Shown here: positions 36,004 to 45,023 of the stretch, in pieces
Layout: every line of letters begins with the position of its first letter
Numbering within the stretch: position 1 is the first letter of the stretch
Source: a beta proteobacterium AAP65
GTDB lineage: Bacteria; Pseudomonadota; Gammaproteobacteria; Burkholderiales; Burkholderiaceae_C
DNA: 64,000 nt
NCBI GenBank assembly: GCA_001295865.1
Contig: LJHW01000044.1
Location: 62,001-126,000, forward strand
Reading direction: 5' to 3'
Position numbers and translations under genes: made by a program
The notes under the pieces: generated by a model
The model's input: the letters and a program-made list of their open reading frames with translations, nothing else
Databases searched by the model: none
Told to the model about the DNA's origin: nothing

Positions 36004-37878
36004 ATGGACTCCAGCCTTGCCCCGACCCCCGCCGCCGCCGCGCCGGCGCTGACGCTCTACGTGCCCGACCCGCAGGACGCGCTGCTGCAGGCCGCGCGCA
36101 GCGGTGCGCTGCCGCTGCCCGAGCTGCTGCAGCAGGCCAACGCCCTGCAGGCCGCCGGCAAGGCCGAGGCCGCCGCGGCGCTGTACGACGCCTGGCTGGT
36201 GAACGGCCAGAACGCCCTGCGCCACGTGGCCGCCTTCAACTGGGGAGCCGTGCTCTCGCAGCTGGGCCGCAGCGCGCAGGCCGAGGCCGCCTACCGCATG
36301 GCGCTGCAGGCCCTGCCCGGTTTTGCGCCGGCGCACCTGAACCTGGGCCACCTGTGCGAACGCCGCGGCGCCGTGGAAGAAGCCCTGGCGAACTGGCGCG
36401 CCGTGTTCGATGCCACGCCCGCGCCGCCGCAGGAACACCTGCTGCACGCGCTGAACAACAGCGCGCGCCTGCTCGAAGTGCAGCGCCGTTACCCCGAGGC
36501 CGAGGCGCTGATGCGCCGCAGCCTGGAGATCAAGGCCGAGCAGAACGACGTCATCCAGCACTACGTGCACATCCGGCAGAAGCAGTGCGCCTGGCCGCAC
36601 TACCAGCCGGTGGGCGAGGTCACGCCCAACCAGCTGCTGATGGGCACCTCGCTGTTGGCCACCATGGGCCTTTCTGACGACCCGGCGCTGCAGCTGCTCA
36701 GCAGCGTGCGTTTCGTGCACGAGAAGGTGCCCAAGCCGCCCGCGGTGCCGCTGCACAAACAGATGCCGCCGCGCAGCGGCAGGATCAAGATCGGCTACCT
36801 CAGCGGCGACCTGCACATGCACGCCGTGGGCCTGTTGACACCCGAACTCTTCGAGCTGCACGACCGCAGCCGTTTCGAGGTGCACGCCTTCTGCTGGACG
36901 CCCGATTCGGCGCAGCCGGTGTTCCAGCGCCAGCGCCAACGCATCCTGAAGGCCATGGACCACGTGGTGCGCCTGGGCGGCGTGGACGATGCCAGCGCGG
37001 CACGTTTGATCGCGCAGGCCGGCATCGACGTGCTGGTGGACCTGCAGGGCCTGACCGCGGGCGCACGCCCGGCCATCCTGGGCCACCGCGCCGCCCCCGT
37101 GCAGGTGAGCTACCTCGGCCTGCCCGGCACCAGCGCGCTACCGGGTGTGGACTGGATGCTGGCCGACCGTTTCGTGATGCCGCCCGAGCTGCTGCCCTAC
37201 TGCACCGAAAAACCCATCTACCTGCCGCACTGCTACCAGGTCAGCGATCGCCAGCGTGAAGTGGCGCCCATGCCCACACGCGCAAAGTACGGGTTGCCAG
37301 AAGACGTGTTCGTCTTCGCCAGCTTCAACAACAACCACAAGTTCACGCCCGAGATGTTCGGCGCCTGGATGCGCATCCTGGCGCAGGTGCCGAACAGCAT
37401 CCTGTGGCTGCTGGCCGACAACGAGACCGCGCGCAACAACATGCAGGTTGCCGCCGTGGCCGCCGGCCTGGCGCCCGAGCGCCTGCATTTCGCGCCGCGT
37501 GTGGCGCCGGCGGAATACCTCGCGCGTTTCCAGCTCATCGACCTGATGCTGGACACCTTCCCCTTCAACGCCGGCACCACGGCGAGCGACGCGTTGTGGA
37601 TGGGCACGCCCATGGTCACACGGTCGGGCCGCACCTACATCAGCCGCATGGCGGGCAGCCTGCTGAATGCCATCGGCCTGCCCGACCTGATCACCGACAA
37701 CCTCGCCGACTACGAGCGGCTTGCCGTCACGCTGGGCCGCAACCCGGCACGTGTGAAGTCCATCCGCCGCTACCTCAACGAACACGGCCGCAGCAGCCCG
37801 CTCTTCGACCTGCCGCAGATCGTGCGCGACATCGAGACCGCGTTCGAGCGCCTGGCCCTGGCCGCGCGCGCCGCCTGA
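36004..37878 (+). CDS. TPR-containing O-GlcNAc-transferase-like enzyme (GT41/SPINDLY family)
   Basis: A 624-residue protein. About four TPR-like repeats (residues 35-180) precede a GT-B catalytic region of the OGT/SPINDLY kind. It has IKIGYLSGDLHMHAVGLLTPELF at about 259-281, with the family His. DVLVDLQGLTAGARPAILGHRAAPVQVSYLG-type sequence lies at about 343-373, FASFNNNHKFTPEM near 437, and DTFPFNAGTTASDALWMGTPMVT near 516. In eukaryotes and some bacteria these enzymes put GlcNAc, fucose or glucose on Ser/Thr of cytosolic proteins. The start has AAGGAG at ideal spacing. It lies 29 bases before a type I secretion ABC gene, which suggests the target may be the secreted substrate. Confidence 0.9.
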   Translation: MDSSLAPTPAAAAPALTLYVPDPQDALLQAARSGALPLPELLQQANALQAAGKAEAAAALYDAWLVNGQNALRHVAAFNWGAVLSQLGRSAQAEAAYRMALQALPGFAPAHLNLGHLCERRGAVEEALANWRAVFDATPAPPQEHLLHALNNSARLLEVQRRYPEAEALMRRSLEIKAEQNDVIQHYVHIRQKQCAWPHYQPVGEVTPNQLLMGTSLLATMGLSDDPALQLLSSVRFVHEKVPKPPAVPLHKQMPPRSGRIKIGYLSGDLHMHAVGLLTPELFELHDRSRFEVHAFCWTPDSAQPVFQRQRQRILKAMDHVVRLGGVDDASAARLIAQAGIDVLVDLQGLTAGARPAILGHRAAPVQVSYLGLPGTSALPGVDWMLADRFVMPPELLPYCTEKPIYLPHCYQVSDRQREVAPMPTRAKYGLPEDVFVFASFNNNHKFTPEMFGAWMRILAQVPNSILWLLADNETARNNMQVAAVAAGLAPERLHFAPRVAPAEYLARFQLIDLMLDTFPFNAGTTASDALWMGTPMVTRSGRTYISRMAGSLLNAIGLPDLITDNLADYERLAVTLGRNPARVKSIRRYLNEHGRSSPLFDLPQIVRDIETAFERLALAARAA

Positions 37879-37907
37879 TGCCCATGCACACGCCAGCCTG
37901 AGCAGCG

Positions 37908-40208
37908 ATGGACGAACACAGCGCAGCCCTGGGCGGTGGTGGTGCACCACCGCCGGCAGCGGGCTCGGGGCTCGACCTCGAGAACGATGCGCTGGCGCAC
38001 GCGCTGTCGTGGCTGACCCGCCACCACGGGCGTGAACGCACGCCCGAATCGCTGCTGGCGCAGATGCCGGTGTCTGGCCGCCTGGGGCCCGACGAAGCCG
38101 TGCGCGCGCTGCGCGAGGCCGGCTACAGCGCCGGCGTCATCCAGCGCCCGGTGGCCGAACTGCACGAGCTGCTGCTGCCCGCGGTGCTGCTGCTGCAGGG
38201 CGGCGACGCCTGCGTGGTGGTGGCACGCCACCCCGATGGTGTTTACGACATCGTCATGCCCGGCCGCCAGCACCATGCCTGCACGGCCACGCTGGAAGAA
38301 CTGCAATCCGAGTACACCGGCTTTGCGCTCGTGTGCACCCCGGTGCCGCAAAGCGCCAGCGCGCAGGGCACCGGCCAGGTGCCGCTGCTGGCGGCCCAGG
38401 GCAGCCACTGGCTCTGGGGCACGCTGCGGCGCTTCGTGCCCTACTACCGCGGCGCGCTCATCGCCGCCATGCTCAGCAACGTGCTGATGCTGGTGACGGG
38501 CCTGGCCACCAGCGTCATCTACGACAAGGTGATTCCGCACCAGGCCTATGTCACGCTGTGGGCCATTGCCGCCGGCTGCGGCCTGGCGCTGGCCTTCGAC
38601 ATGATGGCCCGGCAGCTGCGCGCCTACCTCATCGACATGGCCGGCCGCAAGACCGACCTCATCATCGGCAGCCTGCTGTTCCGCCAGACGCTGGCGCTGC
38701 GCATGGAGAACAGGCCCGCTTCGGCCGGGGCCTACGCACACATCATCGCGCAGGTGGAAATGATGCGCGACTTCTTCGCCTCGGCCACGCTGAGCGCGGT
38801 GTCGGACCTGCCCTTCATCCTGATCTTCGTGGCCATGGTGTTTGTCATCGGCGGGCCGCTGGGCTGGGTGCTGGTGATCGCCATTCCCATCCTCGTCATC
38901 GTCTCCATCGTCATCCAGAGCTCGCTGCGCCGCGCGATGAACACCAACATGCAGCAGCAGGCCGACCTGCACGGCGTGGTGGTGGAAGCCGTGGACGGCA
39001 TGGAAGACCTCAAGGCCGCTGGCGCGCAAGGCCGCTTTCTTCGACGTTACGAAGAAGCCACCGCCGCCGCGGCGGCCGCGGCGCTGAAATCGCGCAGCAT
39101 CACCAGCTGGACGATGAACCTCTCGGGCATCGCGCAGCAGCTCGTCACGATGGTGATGCTGGTCTGGGGCGTGTATCTCATCGAGGCCCGGGTCATCACC
39201 GGCGGCGCGCTCTTCGGCGCGGTGATGCTGGCCTCGCGTGCGGTGGCGCCGCTGGCCAGCGTGACCAGCCTGGCCACGCGTTACCAGGGCGCGCGCGCGG
39301 CGATGAATTCGCTGAACCACGTGATGCGCCAGCCTGTGGACCGCGAGCCCGGCAAGACCTACGTGCCGCGGCGTGAACTCAGCGGCCGCCTCGGCCTGCA
39401 CGAGGTGGGCTTCGCCTACCCCGTGCCGGCCAGCGTGGCCGGTGCCGTGGCCGGCGGTGAAGGCCCGAAGGTGCTCAAGGGCGTGACGCTGAAGTTCGAG
39501 CCGGGCGAGCGTGTGGCCATCCTCGGCCGCATCGGCAGCGGCAAGAGCACGGTGCTGCGCCTGCTGGCGGGGCTGTACCAGCCCACCGAAGGTTATGTGG
39601 ATGTTGACGGCATCGACCTGCGCCAGATCGACCCGGCGGATTACCGCGCCCGCGTCGGCTTCGTCTCGCAAGACCCGCGGCTTTTCCACGGCACGCTGCG
39701 CGACAACGTGCTGCTCGACCGCGCCAGCGCCGACCCCGGCCGCCTGGCCGATGTGGCGCGCCTCACGGGGCTGGACCGCCTGATCCAGAGCCACCCGCAG
39801 GGCTGGGAACTGCCCGTGGGCGAAGCCGGCGCGCTGCTCTCGGGCGGCCAGCGCCAGCTGGTGGCGCTGGCGCGCTGCCTGGTGACACAACCCAAGATCC
39901 TGCTGATGGACGAACCCACCAGCAGCATGGACGCGCAGAGCGAAGCGCTCTTCCTGCGCCAGCTGAAAGACGCCTGCGGCGACTGCACGCTGCTGGTGGT
40001 GACGCACCGCCCGGCGCTACTCGAGCTGGTGGACCGTGTGCTCGTCATCGACGCCGGCCGCCTGGTGATGGACGGCCCCAAGGCCCAGGTGCTGGCGGCG
40101 CTGAGCGGCCAGCGCCCGGCCGCGGCACCGCAGGTGGCCGGTGGCGCGCCGAGCAACCTGCACCTGCACCCGACGGCACGGCCCGTCGAGCGCGAAGCGT
40201 CGGTGTAA
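37908..40208 (+). CDS. Type I secretion ABC transporter (permease/ATPase, LapB-like)
   Basis: A 766-residue exporter of the HlyB/LapB class. Residues 20-145 form a C39-peptidase-like domain without the catalytic Cys (no DCG-type motif near its start), so it should bind rather than cleave the substrate. The six-helix membrane domain runs from about 165 to 455, and the ATPase follows. Walker A is GRIGSGKST near 540, the signature LLSGGQRQLVALAR near 643, Walker B KILLMDEPTSSMD near 663 and the H-loop VVTHRP near 698. It exports an unfolded C-terminal-signal protein through an inner membrane-periplasm-TolC channel. No substrate gene or TolC gene is nearby. Confidence 0.93.
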   Translation: MDEHSAALGGGGAPPPAAGSGLDLENDALAHALSWLTRHHGRERTPESLLAQMPVSGRLGPDEAVRALREAGYSAGVIQRPVAELHELLLPAVLLLQGGDACVVVARHPDGVYDIVMPGRQHHACTATLEELQSEYTGFALVCTPVPQSASAQGTGQVPLLAAQGSHWLWGTLRRFVPYYRGALIAAMLSNVLMLVTGLATSVIYDKVIPHQAYVTLWAIAAGCGLALAFDMMARQLRAYLIDMAGRKTDLIIGSLLFRQTLALRMENRPASAGAYAHIIAQVEMMRDFFASATLSAVSDLPFILIFVAMVFVIGGPLGWVLVIAIPILVIVSIVIQSSLRRAMNTNMQQQADLHGVVVEAVDGMEDLKAAGAQGRFLRRYEEATAAAAAAALKSRSITSWTMNLSGIAQQLVTMVMLVWGVYLIEARVITGGALFGAVMLASRAVAPLASVTSLATRYQGARAAMNSLNHVMRQPVDREPGKTYVPRRELSGRLGLHEVGFAYPVPASVAGAVAGGEGPKVLKGVTLKFEPGERVAILGRIGSGKSTVLRLLAGLYQPTEGYVDVDGIDLRQIDPADYRARVGFVSQDPRLFHGTLRDNVLLDRASADPGRLADVARLTGLDRLIQSHPQGWELPVGEAGALLSGGQRQLVALARCLVTQPKILLMDEPTSSMDAQSEALFLRQLKDACGDCTLLVVTHRPALLELVDRVLVIDAGRLVMDGPKAQVLAALSGQRPAAAPQVAGGAPSNLHLHPTARPVEREASV

Positions 40209-40220
40209 GGGGCCCACGCG

Positions 40221-41447
40221 GTGTCTCTTTTCTCGGATCGCAAGCGCACGCCCGAGCTGCATCGCGGCGACGCGCCCTACATCGGCGCGGTGCAGGCCGC
40301 GCACATGCTCGACCCCGCGCCCGCGGCGATGTGGGCCGTCTACCTGCTGCTGGCCGCCATCGGCCTGGCCATCGCCTGGGCGGGTTTTGCGCAGGTGGAC
40401 ATCGTGGCCAAGGCCAACGGGCGGGTGGTGCCCGATGGCCGTGAGCAGGTGATCGCCAGCCTGGAAGGCGGCATCCTGCGTGAGTTGCTGGTGCGTGAAG
40501 GGCAAGAAGTGACCGAAGGCCAGGCGCTGGCGATGCTGGACCCGACGCGTTTCGAATCGCAGCAGGCCGAAGGCACGGCCAAGAAGCTCGCGCTGCAGGG
40601 CACGCTGTCGCGCCTGCAGGCCGAGGCCAATGGCAAGCCGCTCGTGTTTGCCGAAGACATCCCCGAGGCCGTGCAGGCCGCCGAGAGCGAAAGCTACGAG
40701 GCGCGCCAGCGCGCGCTGAACGAGGCCGTGGAGACGACCAACCGCAGCGCCGCGCTGCTGCAGCGTGAGCTGGGCATGGCACAGGCGATGTCGGCGCGCG
40801 GCCTGATGAGCGAGGTGGAGGTGATGCGCGTGCGCCGCCAGCTCAACGATCTGCAGCTGCAGACACAGGAGCGCATCAACCGTTTCCGCCAGGACGCTGC
40901 GGCCGAGATGGTGCGTGTGCGCAACGAGCTCACCTTGCTGGACGAGCAGATGGTGGTGCGCGACGACGCGCTGCGCCGCACAACCCTGGTGAGCCCGGTG
41001 CGCGGTGTGGTGAAGACCATCCGCAGCAACACGCTGGGCGGCGTGGTGCAGGCCGGCGCGCCGGTGATGGAGATCCTGCCGCTGGGCCCGCGTGTGCTGG
41101 TGGAGGCGCGCGTGAAGCCGGCCGACATCGGCTTCGTGCGCACCGGGCAGGCGGTGAAGGTCAAGCTCAGCGCCTACGACTTCACCGTCTACGGCGCGCT
41201 GGAAGGCACGGTGGTCTCGATCAGCCCCGACGCCATGGGCGACCCCGACAAGGCCACGCTGCCCGAAGGTACCTGGTACCGCGCGATGGTGCGTGCCGAG
41301 CCCAACGGCTTGCAGAAGGCCGGCAAGCCGCTGAGCGTGCTGCCCGGCATGACCGGCTCGGTGGAGATCCGCACCGGCCAGCGCAGCGTGCTGAACTACA
41401 TGCTGCGGCCGATGATCAAGTCGCAGGAAGCTTTCCGGGAGCGCTGA
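40221..41447 (+). CDS. Type I secretion periplasmic adaptor (HlyD family)
   Basis: A 408-residue membrane fusion protein. A short cytosolic N-terminus and one helix (MWAVYLLLAAIGLAIAWAG, about residues 37-55) are followed by the lipoyl half-motif ANGRVVPDGREQVI and ASLEGGILRELLVREGQEV. Then comes a long alpha-helical hairpin (about 95-250), the second lipoyl half (VSPVRGVVKTIRSNTLGG) and the C-terminal beta-barrel (VLPGMTGSVEIRTGQRSVLNYMLRP). It links the ABC exporter to a TolC-type outer-membrane channel. It starts with GTG 12 bases after the ABC gene and ends the operon. Confidence 0.93.
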   Translation: MSLFSDRKRTPELHRGDAPYIGAVQAAHMLDPAPAAMWAVYLLLAAIGLAIAWAGFAQVDIVAKANGRVVPDGREQVIASLEGGILRELLVREGQEVTEGQALAMLDPTRFESQQAEGTAKKLALQGTLSRLQAEANGKPLVFAEDIPEAVQAAESESYEARQRALNEAVETTNRSAALLQRELGMAQAMSARGLMSEVEVMRVRRQLNDLQLQTQERINRFRQDAAAEMVRVRNELTLLDEQMVVRDDALRRTTLVSPVRGVVKTIRSNTLGGVVQAGAPVMEILPLGPRVLVEARVKPADIGFVRTGQAVKVKLSAYDFTVYGALEGTVVSISPDAMGDPDKATLPEGTWYRAMVRAEPNGLQKAGKPLSVLPGMTGSVEIRTGQRSVLNYMLRPMIKSQEAFRER

Positions 41448-41489
41448 AGCCCCGCTGGTCAGCCCTCACGTTCGACATCGCGTTCGGGC

Positions 41490-42218
41490 TCAGCCTTGCA
41501 GCGAAAAGCGCACCGGGAATTCGACCCAGCTTTCTTCGGCCTGCGCACCGCGGCGCGCGGGGACGAAGCGGCAGGCCTGGGCCTGCGCCAGCGCGGCTTG
41601 GTCGAAGAGGCGCCATCCGCTGGGCTGCTGCAGCTTCACTTCCGCGGCGCGGCCGTCGGTGCCCACGCGCACGAGCAGGCGCACCTCGCCTTCGATGCCG
41701 CGTTCGCGCAGCACGGCCGGGTGTGGCGCGGGCGGGCAGTCGTCGCGGCGGGCCTGGGCTTGCACCAGCGCCGGCGCCGGGGGCGCCGCGGTGTTTGAAC
41801 TTGTGGCCAGGGGCTTGGGGGTCAGGGCGGCAGTCACTGCGGACGCGGTTGCCACCTCGTTTGCTGGTGCCGGCAGGGTCTCAGGTGCCGTTGGCGCCAC
41901 CGGCGCCGTGGGCGCTGCGGCGCTGGCCTTGAGCGGCGGCTGATCGTCCAGTGCATGCGGGGGCGGCTGAGGCGACAGAACCGGGGGCACGATGCTCTGC
42001 GGTGGTGTTGCCGATGAATCGGGCGCGGCGGCCTCACGCCGCGGCGCTGGCGCATGCGGGGCCGGGGCCAAGGGCTGCAGCAGTGCCACCCGCAGCACGG
42101 CCGGGCCGGCGGCAGGCGCCGCGGCCGCGCTGCGCTGGGGTGCCGCCTGCCAGGCCAGCAGCAGGCCCAGCAGGTGCAGGCCCAGCACGCCGGCCGCGGT
42201 GACGGGCTGGCGCTTCAC
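41490..42218 (-). CDS. tonB: TonB energy transducer of the hemin operon
   Basis: A 242-residue TonB-type protein. It has an N-terminal helix (AAGVLGLHLLGLLLAWQ), a long periplasmic Pro/Ala-rich stretch (about 30-165) and a C-terminal TonB fold with HPAVLRERGIEGEVRLLVRV, GRAAEVKLQQPSGWRLFDQAALAQA and a final VPARRGAQAEESWVEFPVRF strand. It passes proton-motive energy from ExbB/ExbD to outer-membrane receptors, here surely the hemin receptor encoded upstream. The start is a GTG that overlaps the hmuV stop (GTGA at 42215-42218). ExbB/ExbD are not in the window. Confidence 0.9.
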   Translation of the reverse strand: MKRQPVTAAGVLGLHLLGLLLAWQAAPQRSAAAAPAAGPAVLRVALLQPLAPAPHAPAPRREAAAPDSSATPPQSIVPPVLSPQPPPHALDDQPPLKASAAAPTAPVAPTAPETLPAPANEVATASAVTAALTPKPLATSSNTAAPPAPALVQAQARRDDCPPAPHPAVLRERGIEGEVRLLVRVGTDGRAAEVKLQQPSGWRLFDQAALAQAQACRFVPARRGAQAEESWVEFPVRFSLQG

Positions 42219-43030
42219 GCCAGGCTCACCCCGGCCGCCGCCACGGCGGGCCGGCGGCGCAGCAGCACGGCAGGGCGGCCGTCGTCGTCCTGCACGGTGT
42301 GCAGGCCCACGCCGTAGAGCTGCTCCAGCGCTGGCACGGCGGCGGCGTTGCTGGGCAGGTCGGCCACGATCTCGCCGGCCCGCACCAGCCACAGGCGCTG
42401 GAAGGCGGCCAGCGCGAGGTTGATGTCGTGCAGCACCGCCACCAGCGCGTGGCCGCGTTCGTGGCAATAGCCCAGCAGCGCTTCGGTCAGCGCCAGCTGC
42501 AGGCCGGGGTCCAGCGCGGCCAGCGGTTCGTCCACCAGCAGCCAGCCGGGCGGGCTGTCCCAGAGCTGCGCGAACACACGCGCCAGCATCACCCGCGCCT
42601 GCTCGCCGCCCGAGAGCGTGTCGAAGCGACGACCCAGCAGGTGCGCGGCCTCGGCGCGCTGCAGCGCGGCGGCGGTGATGGTGGCCTGCTGTGCATCGGC
42701 CCCGCGTGCGATGCGGCCCAGCGCCACCACCAGCTCCACCGGCATGCCGAAAGCCACGCCGTGCTGCTGCGGCAGCACCGCGCGGCGCTGCGCCAGCGTG
42801 GCCAGCGGCCAGGCGTGCAGAGGTTTTCCCTCCAGCAGCACCTGGCCCTCACGCGCCGGCAGCTCGCCGGCCATCAGCTTCAGCAGCGTGCTCTTGCCGG
42901 CGCCGCTGGGGCCCAGCAGCGCCAGGGTTTCGCCGGCACGCACGCTGCGGGTGTAGGGGCCGAAGCAGCGCTGGCCCGGCAGGCGCACGGCGGCCTGTTG
43001 CAGCGTCAGCACGGTGGGATGAGAGCTCAT
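42215..43030 (-). CDS. hmuV: Hemin ABC transporter ATP-binding protein
   Basis: A 271-residue ATPase of the FecE/HmuV type. Walker A is GPSGAGKSTLLK at about residues 40-51. The Q-loop region (VLPQQHGVAFGMPVELVVALG), signature LSGGEQARVMLARVF near 140, Walker B WLLVDEPLAALD and a conserved VLHDINLAL block follow. It drives hemin import through HmuU. It overlaps hmuU by ATGA (43027-43030). Confidence 0.95.
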   Translation of the reverse strand: MSSHPTVLTLQQAAVRLPGQRCFGPYTRSVRAGETLALLGPSGAGKSTLLKLMAGELPAREGQVLLEGKPLHAWPLATLAQRRAVLPQQHGVAFGMPVELVVALGRIARGADAQQATITAAALQRAEAAHLLGRRFDTLSGGEQARVMLARVFAQLWDSPPGWLLVDEPLAALDPGLQLALTEALLGYCHERGHALVAVLHDINLALAAFQRLWLVRAGEIVADLPSNAAAVPALEQLYGVGLHTVQDDDGRPAVLLRRRPAVAAAGVSLA

Positions 43031-44130
43031 GCATGGCCTCCCTGCTGGCGGGCCACGCCGCGCAGCAACAACAGGAATACAGGCGCGCCGATCAGCGCGG
43101 TGAGGATGCCCACCGGCACCTCGGCTGGCATGGCCACGGTGCGCGCGGCGGTGTCGGCCAGCAGCAGCAGCAGGGCGCCCGCGCCCATCGACAGCGGCAG
43201 CACCGCGCGCTGGTCGGCCCCGGCGGCGGCGCGCACCAGGTGCGGCGCCATCAGACCGATGAAGCCGATGAGCCCGCACCAGGCCACGGCCAGCGCCGAG
43301 AGCAGCGCCACCACGGTGATGAGCCGTGTGCGCAGGTGCTGCACGTCCACGCCCACATGCCCGGCCACGGCCTCGCCCAGCGCCAGCGCGTTGAGCGCCG
43401 CGGCGATGCGCCGCGCCTGCCAGGCGCCCAGCGCCACGGCCGCCGTGATCACGCCCACCACCGGCCACGAACCACCGGCCAGCGAGCCCAGCGACCAGAA
43501 GCTCAGGCTGCGCAGCTGTTCGTCGTTGGCGATGTAGGTGCACAAACCGACGATGGCCATGGCCAGCGCGTTGAGCGCCAGCCCCGTGAGCAGCAGCCCG
43601 GCGATGGAGCCCGGCGTGAGCCAGCGCGCCACACGCTCCAGCGTGAAACACACCGCCAGCGCGCCCACAAAAGCCGAGGCCGGCAGCACCCAGAGGCGCC
43701 AGGCCGGCGGCACCTGCAGCGCTGCTGCAGCGAACACGGTCAGCACCAGCGCCGCCGCGCACACCGCGCCGCTGGTGACGCCCAGCAGCCCGGGGTCGGC
43801 CAGCGGGTTGCGGAACAGGCCTTGGGCCAGGGCGCCGGCCAGGCCCAACGCCGCGCCCACGGCGGCGGCCAGCAGCGCGCGTGGCAGGCGCAGTTCCCAC
43901 AGCACGTGGGCGGCGCCGGTTTTGTCGGGCTGCAGCAGCGCGGCCCAGTCGGCCCAGCCCACACGCACCGCGCCCACGCTGCAGGCCAGCAGCAGCGCGG
44001 CCAGCAGCGCCAGGCCCAGGCCCAGCGCCAGCCGGCGTGCGCGCTGCGGTGCGCGGCGTTCTGCTGCCGCCGCGGCGCTGGATGGGACGCCCGGCGGTGT
44101 GCTGGCAGGCCCAGGCAAGACCGCAGCCAT
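43027..44130 (-). CDS. hmuU: Hemin ABC transporter permease
   Basis: A 367-residue FecCD/BtuC-type permease with about ten membrane helices. Family blocks include LRLPRALLAAAVGAALGLAGA (the LPR motif), NPLADPGLLGVTSGA, the AWCGLIGFIGLMAPHLVR region and a C-terminal EVPVGILTALIGAPVFLLLL. It forms the inner-membrane channel for hemin. The ATG at 44130 is chosen; a longer frame reaches back into hmuT and lacks a match. It starts two bases after the hmuT stop. Confidence 0.95.
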   Translation of the reverse strand: MAAVLPGPASTPPGVPSSAAAAAERRAPQRARRLALGLGLALLAALLLACSVGAVRVGWADWAALLQPDKTGAAHVLWELRLPRALLAAAVGAALGLAGALAQGLFRNPLADPGLLGVTSGAVCAAALVLTVFAAAALQVPPAWRLWVLPASAFVGALAVCFTLERVARWLTPGSIAGLLLTGLALNALAMAIVGLCTYIANDEQLRSLSFWSLGSLAGGSWPVVGVITAAVALGAWQARRIAAALNALALGEAVAGHVGVDVQHLRTRLITVVALLSALAVAWCGLIGFIGLMAPHLVRAAAGADQRAVLPLSMGAGALLLLLADTAARTVAMPAEVPVGILTALIGAPVFLLLLRGVARQQGGHA

Positions 44131-44132
44131 CT

Positions 44133-45023
44133 TCAGCCCCGCGCCGGGCCGTGCAGCGCTTCGGCCAGCTGCACCACGGCCTGCGGCAGGCGCGGGCCGA
44201 AGCCCAGCAGGAACATCGCTTCCAGCGCCACCACGCGCCGCGCGCGGCCCGCGGGCGTGGCGGCCAGGCCCGGTGCGGCGAGCAGGCCGTCGATGCCGCC
44301 CGCGGCGGCCAGACCCTGCTCGGTGCCGAGGATGAGGTCGGGCGCGGCGGCGATGGCGGCCTCGGGTGTCAGCGGCTTGAAGCCGGCCACCTCGCCCAGC
44401 GCGTTGGTGGCGCCCGCGTAGCGGATCATCGCGTCGGCCGCGGTGTCGCGCCCGGCGATGCGCACCTGGTTCATCGCGTGCGACAGCAAGAAGAGCACAC
44501 GCGGCGGGCGCCGGGCCGCGGCGGGCGCCTGCAGCCCCTGCACCCGCGCCATCGCAGCCTGCCATTCACGCTGCAGCCGTGCGGCCAGGGCCTCGCCCGC
44601 GGCCTCGCGGCCCAGCAGCGTGCCCAGGCGCTGCGTGCGCGCCCACACCTGTTCGGCGCGGTGCGCGGCGTCCAGCGTGACCAGCGGCACACCGGCACCC
44701 TGCAGCTGCCGCAGCACGGCGGGCGGGCCGGCTTCGCCGCTGGCGATGATGAGCGTGGGCTTCAGCGACAGCACACCTTCGGCCGAGAGTGAACGCGCGT
44801 AGCCCACGCTGGGCAGCTGCTGGGCCGCGGCGGGGTAGAGCGAGGTGGTGTCCACGCCCACCAGATCGGCCTGCGCGCCCAGCGCGTAGACGGTTTCTGT
44901 CAGCGCGCCGCCCACGGCCACCACGCGGCGCGCTGGCGCCTGCGCCAGCGCCAGCGCCGGCCGGTGCAGCGCGCCGGCGGCGCCCAGCAGCGGAGTCAAC
45001 AAGCAGCGGCGGCGGCTCAGCAT
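44133..45023 (-). CDS. hmuT: Periplasmic hemin-binding protein
   Basis: A 296-residue class III substrate-binding protein. The N-terminus (MLSRRRCLLTPLLGAAGAL) is a signal peptide with a twin-arginine-like SRRR-C-LL, so Tat or Sec export are both possible. The two-lobe Fe-B12 periplasmic-binding fold follows: VVAVGGALTETVYALGA, DTTSLYPAAAQQLPSVGYARSLSAE (with the candidate heme-ligand Tyr) and PTLIIASGEAGPP. It carries hemin from the receptor to HmuUV. The ATG overlaps the hmuS stop; a GTG three codons earlier is possible. Confidence 0.93.
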   Translation of the reverse strand: MLSRRRCLLTPLLGAAGALHRPALALAQAPARRVVAVGGALTETVYALGAQADLVGVDTTSLYPAAAQQLPSVGYARSLSAEGVLSLKPTLIIASGEAGPPAVLRQLQGAGVPLVTLDAAHRAEQVWARTQRLGTLLGREAAGEALAARLQREWQAAMARVQGLQAPAAARRPPRVLFLLSHAMNQVRIAGRDTAADAMIRYAGATNALGEVAGFKPLTPEAAIAAAPDLILGTEQGLAAAGGIDGLLAAPGLAATPAGRARRVVALEAMFLLGFGPRLPQAVVQLAEALHGPARG

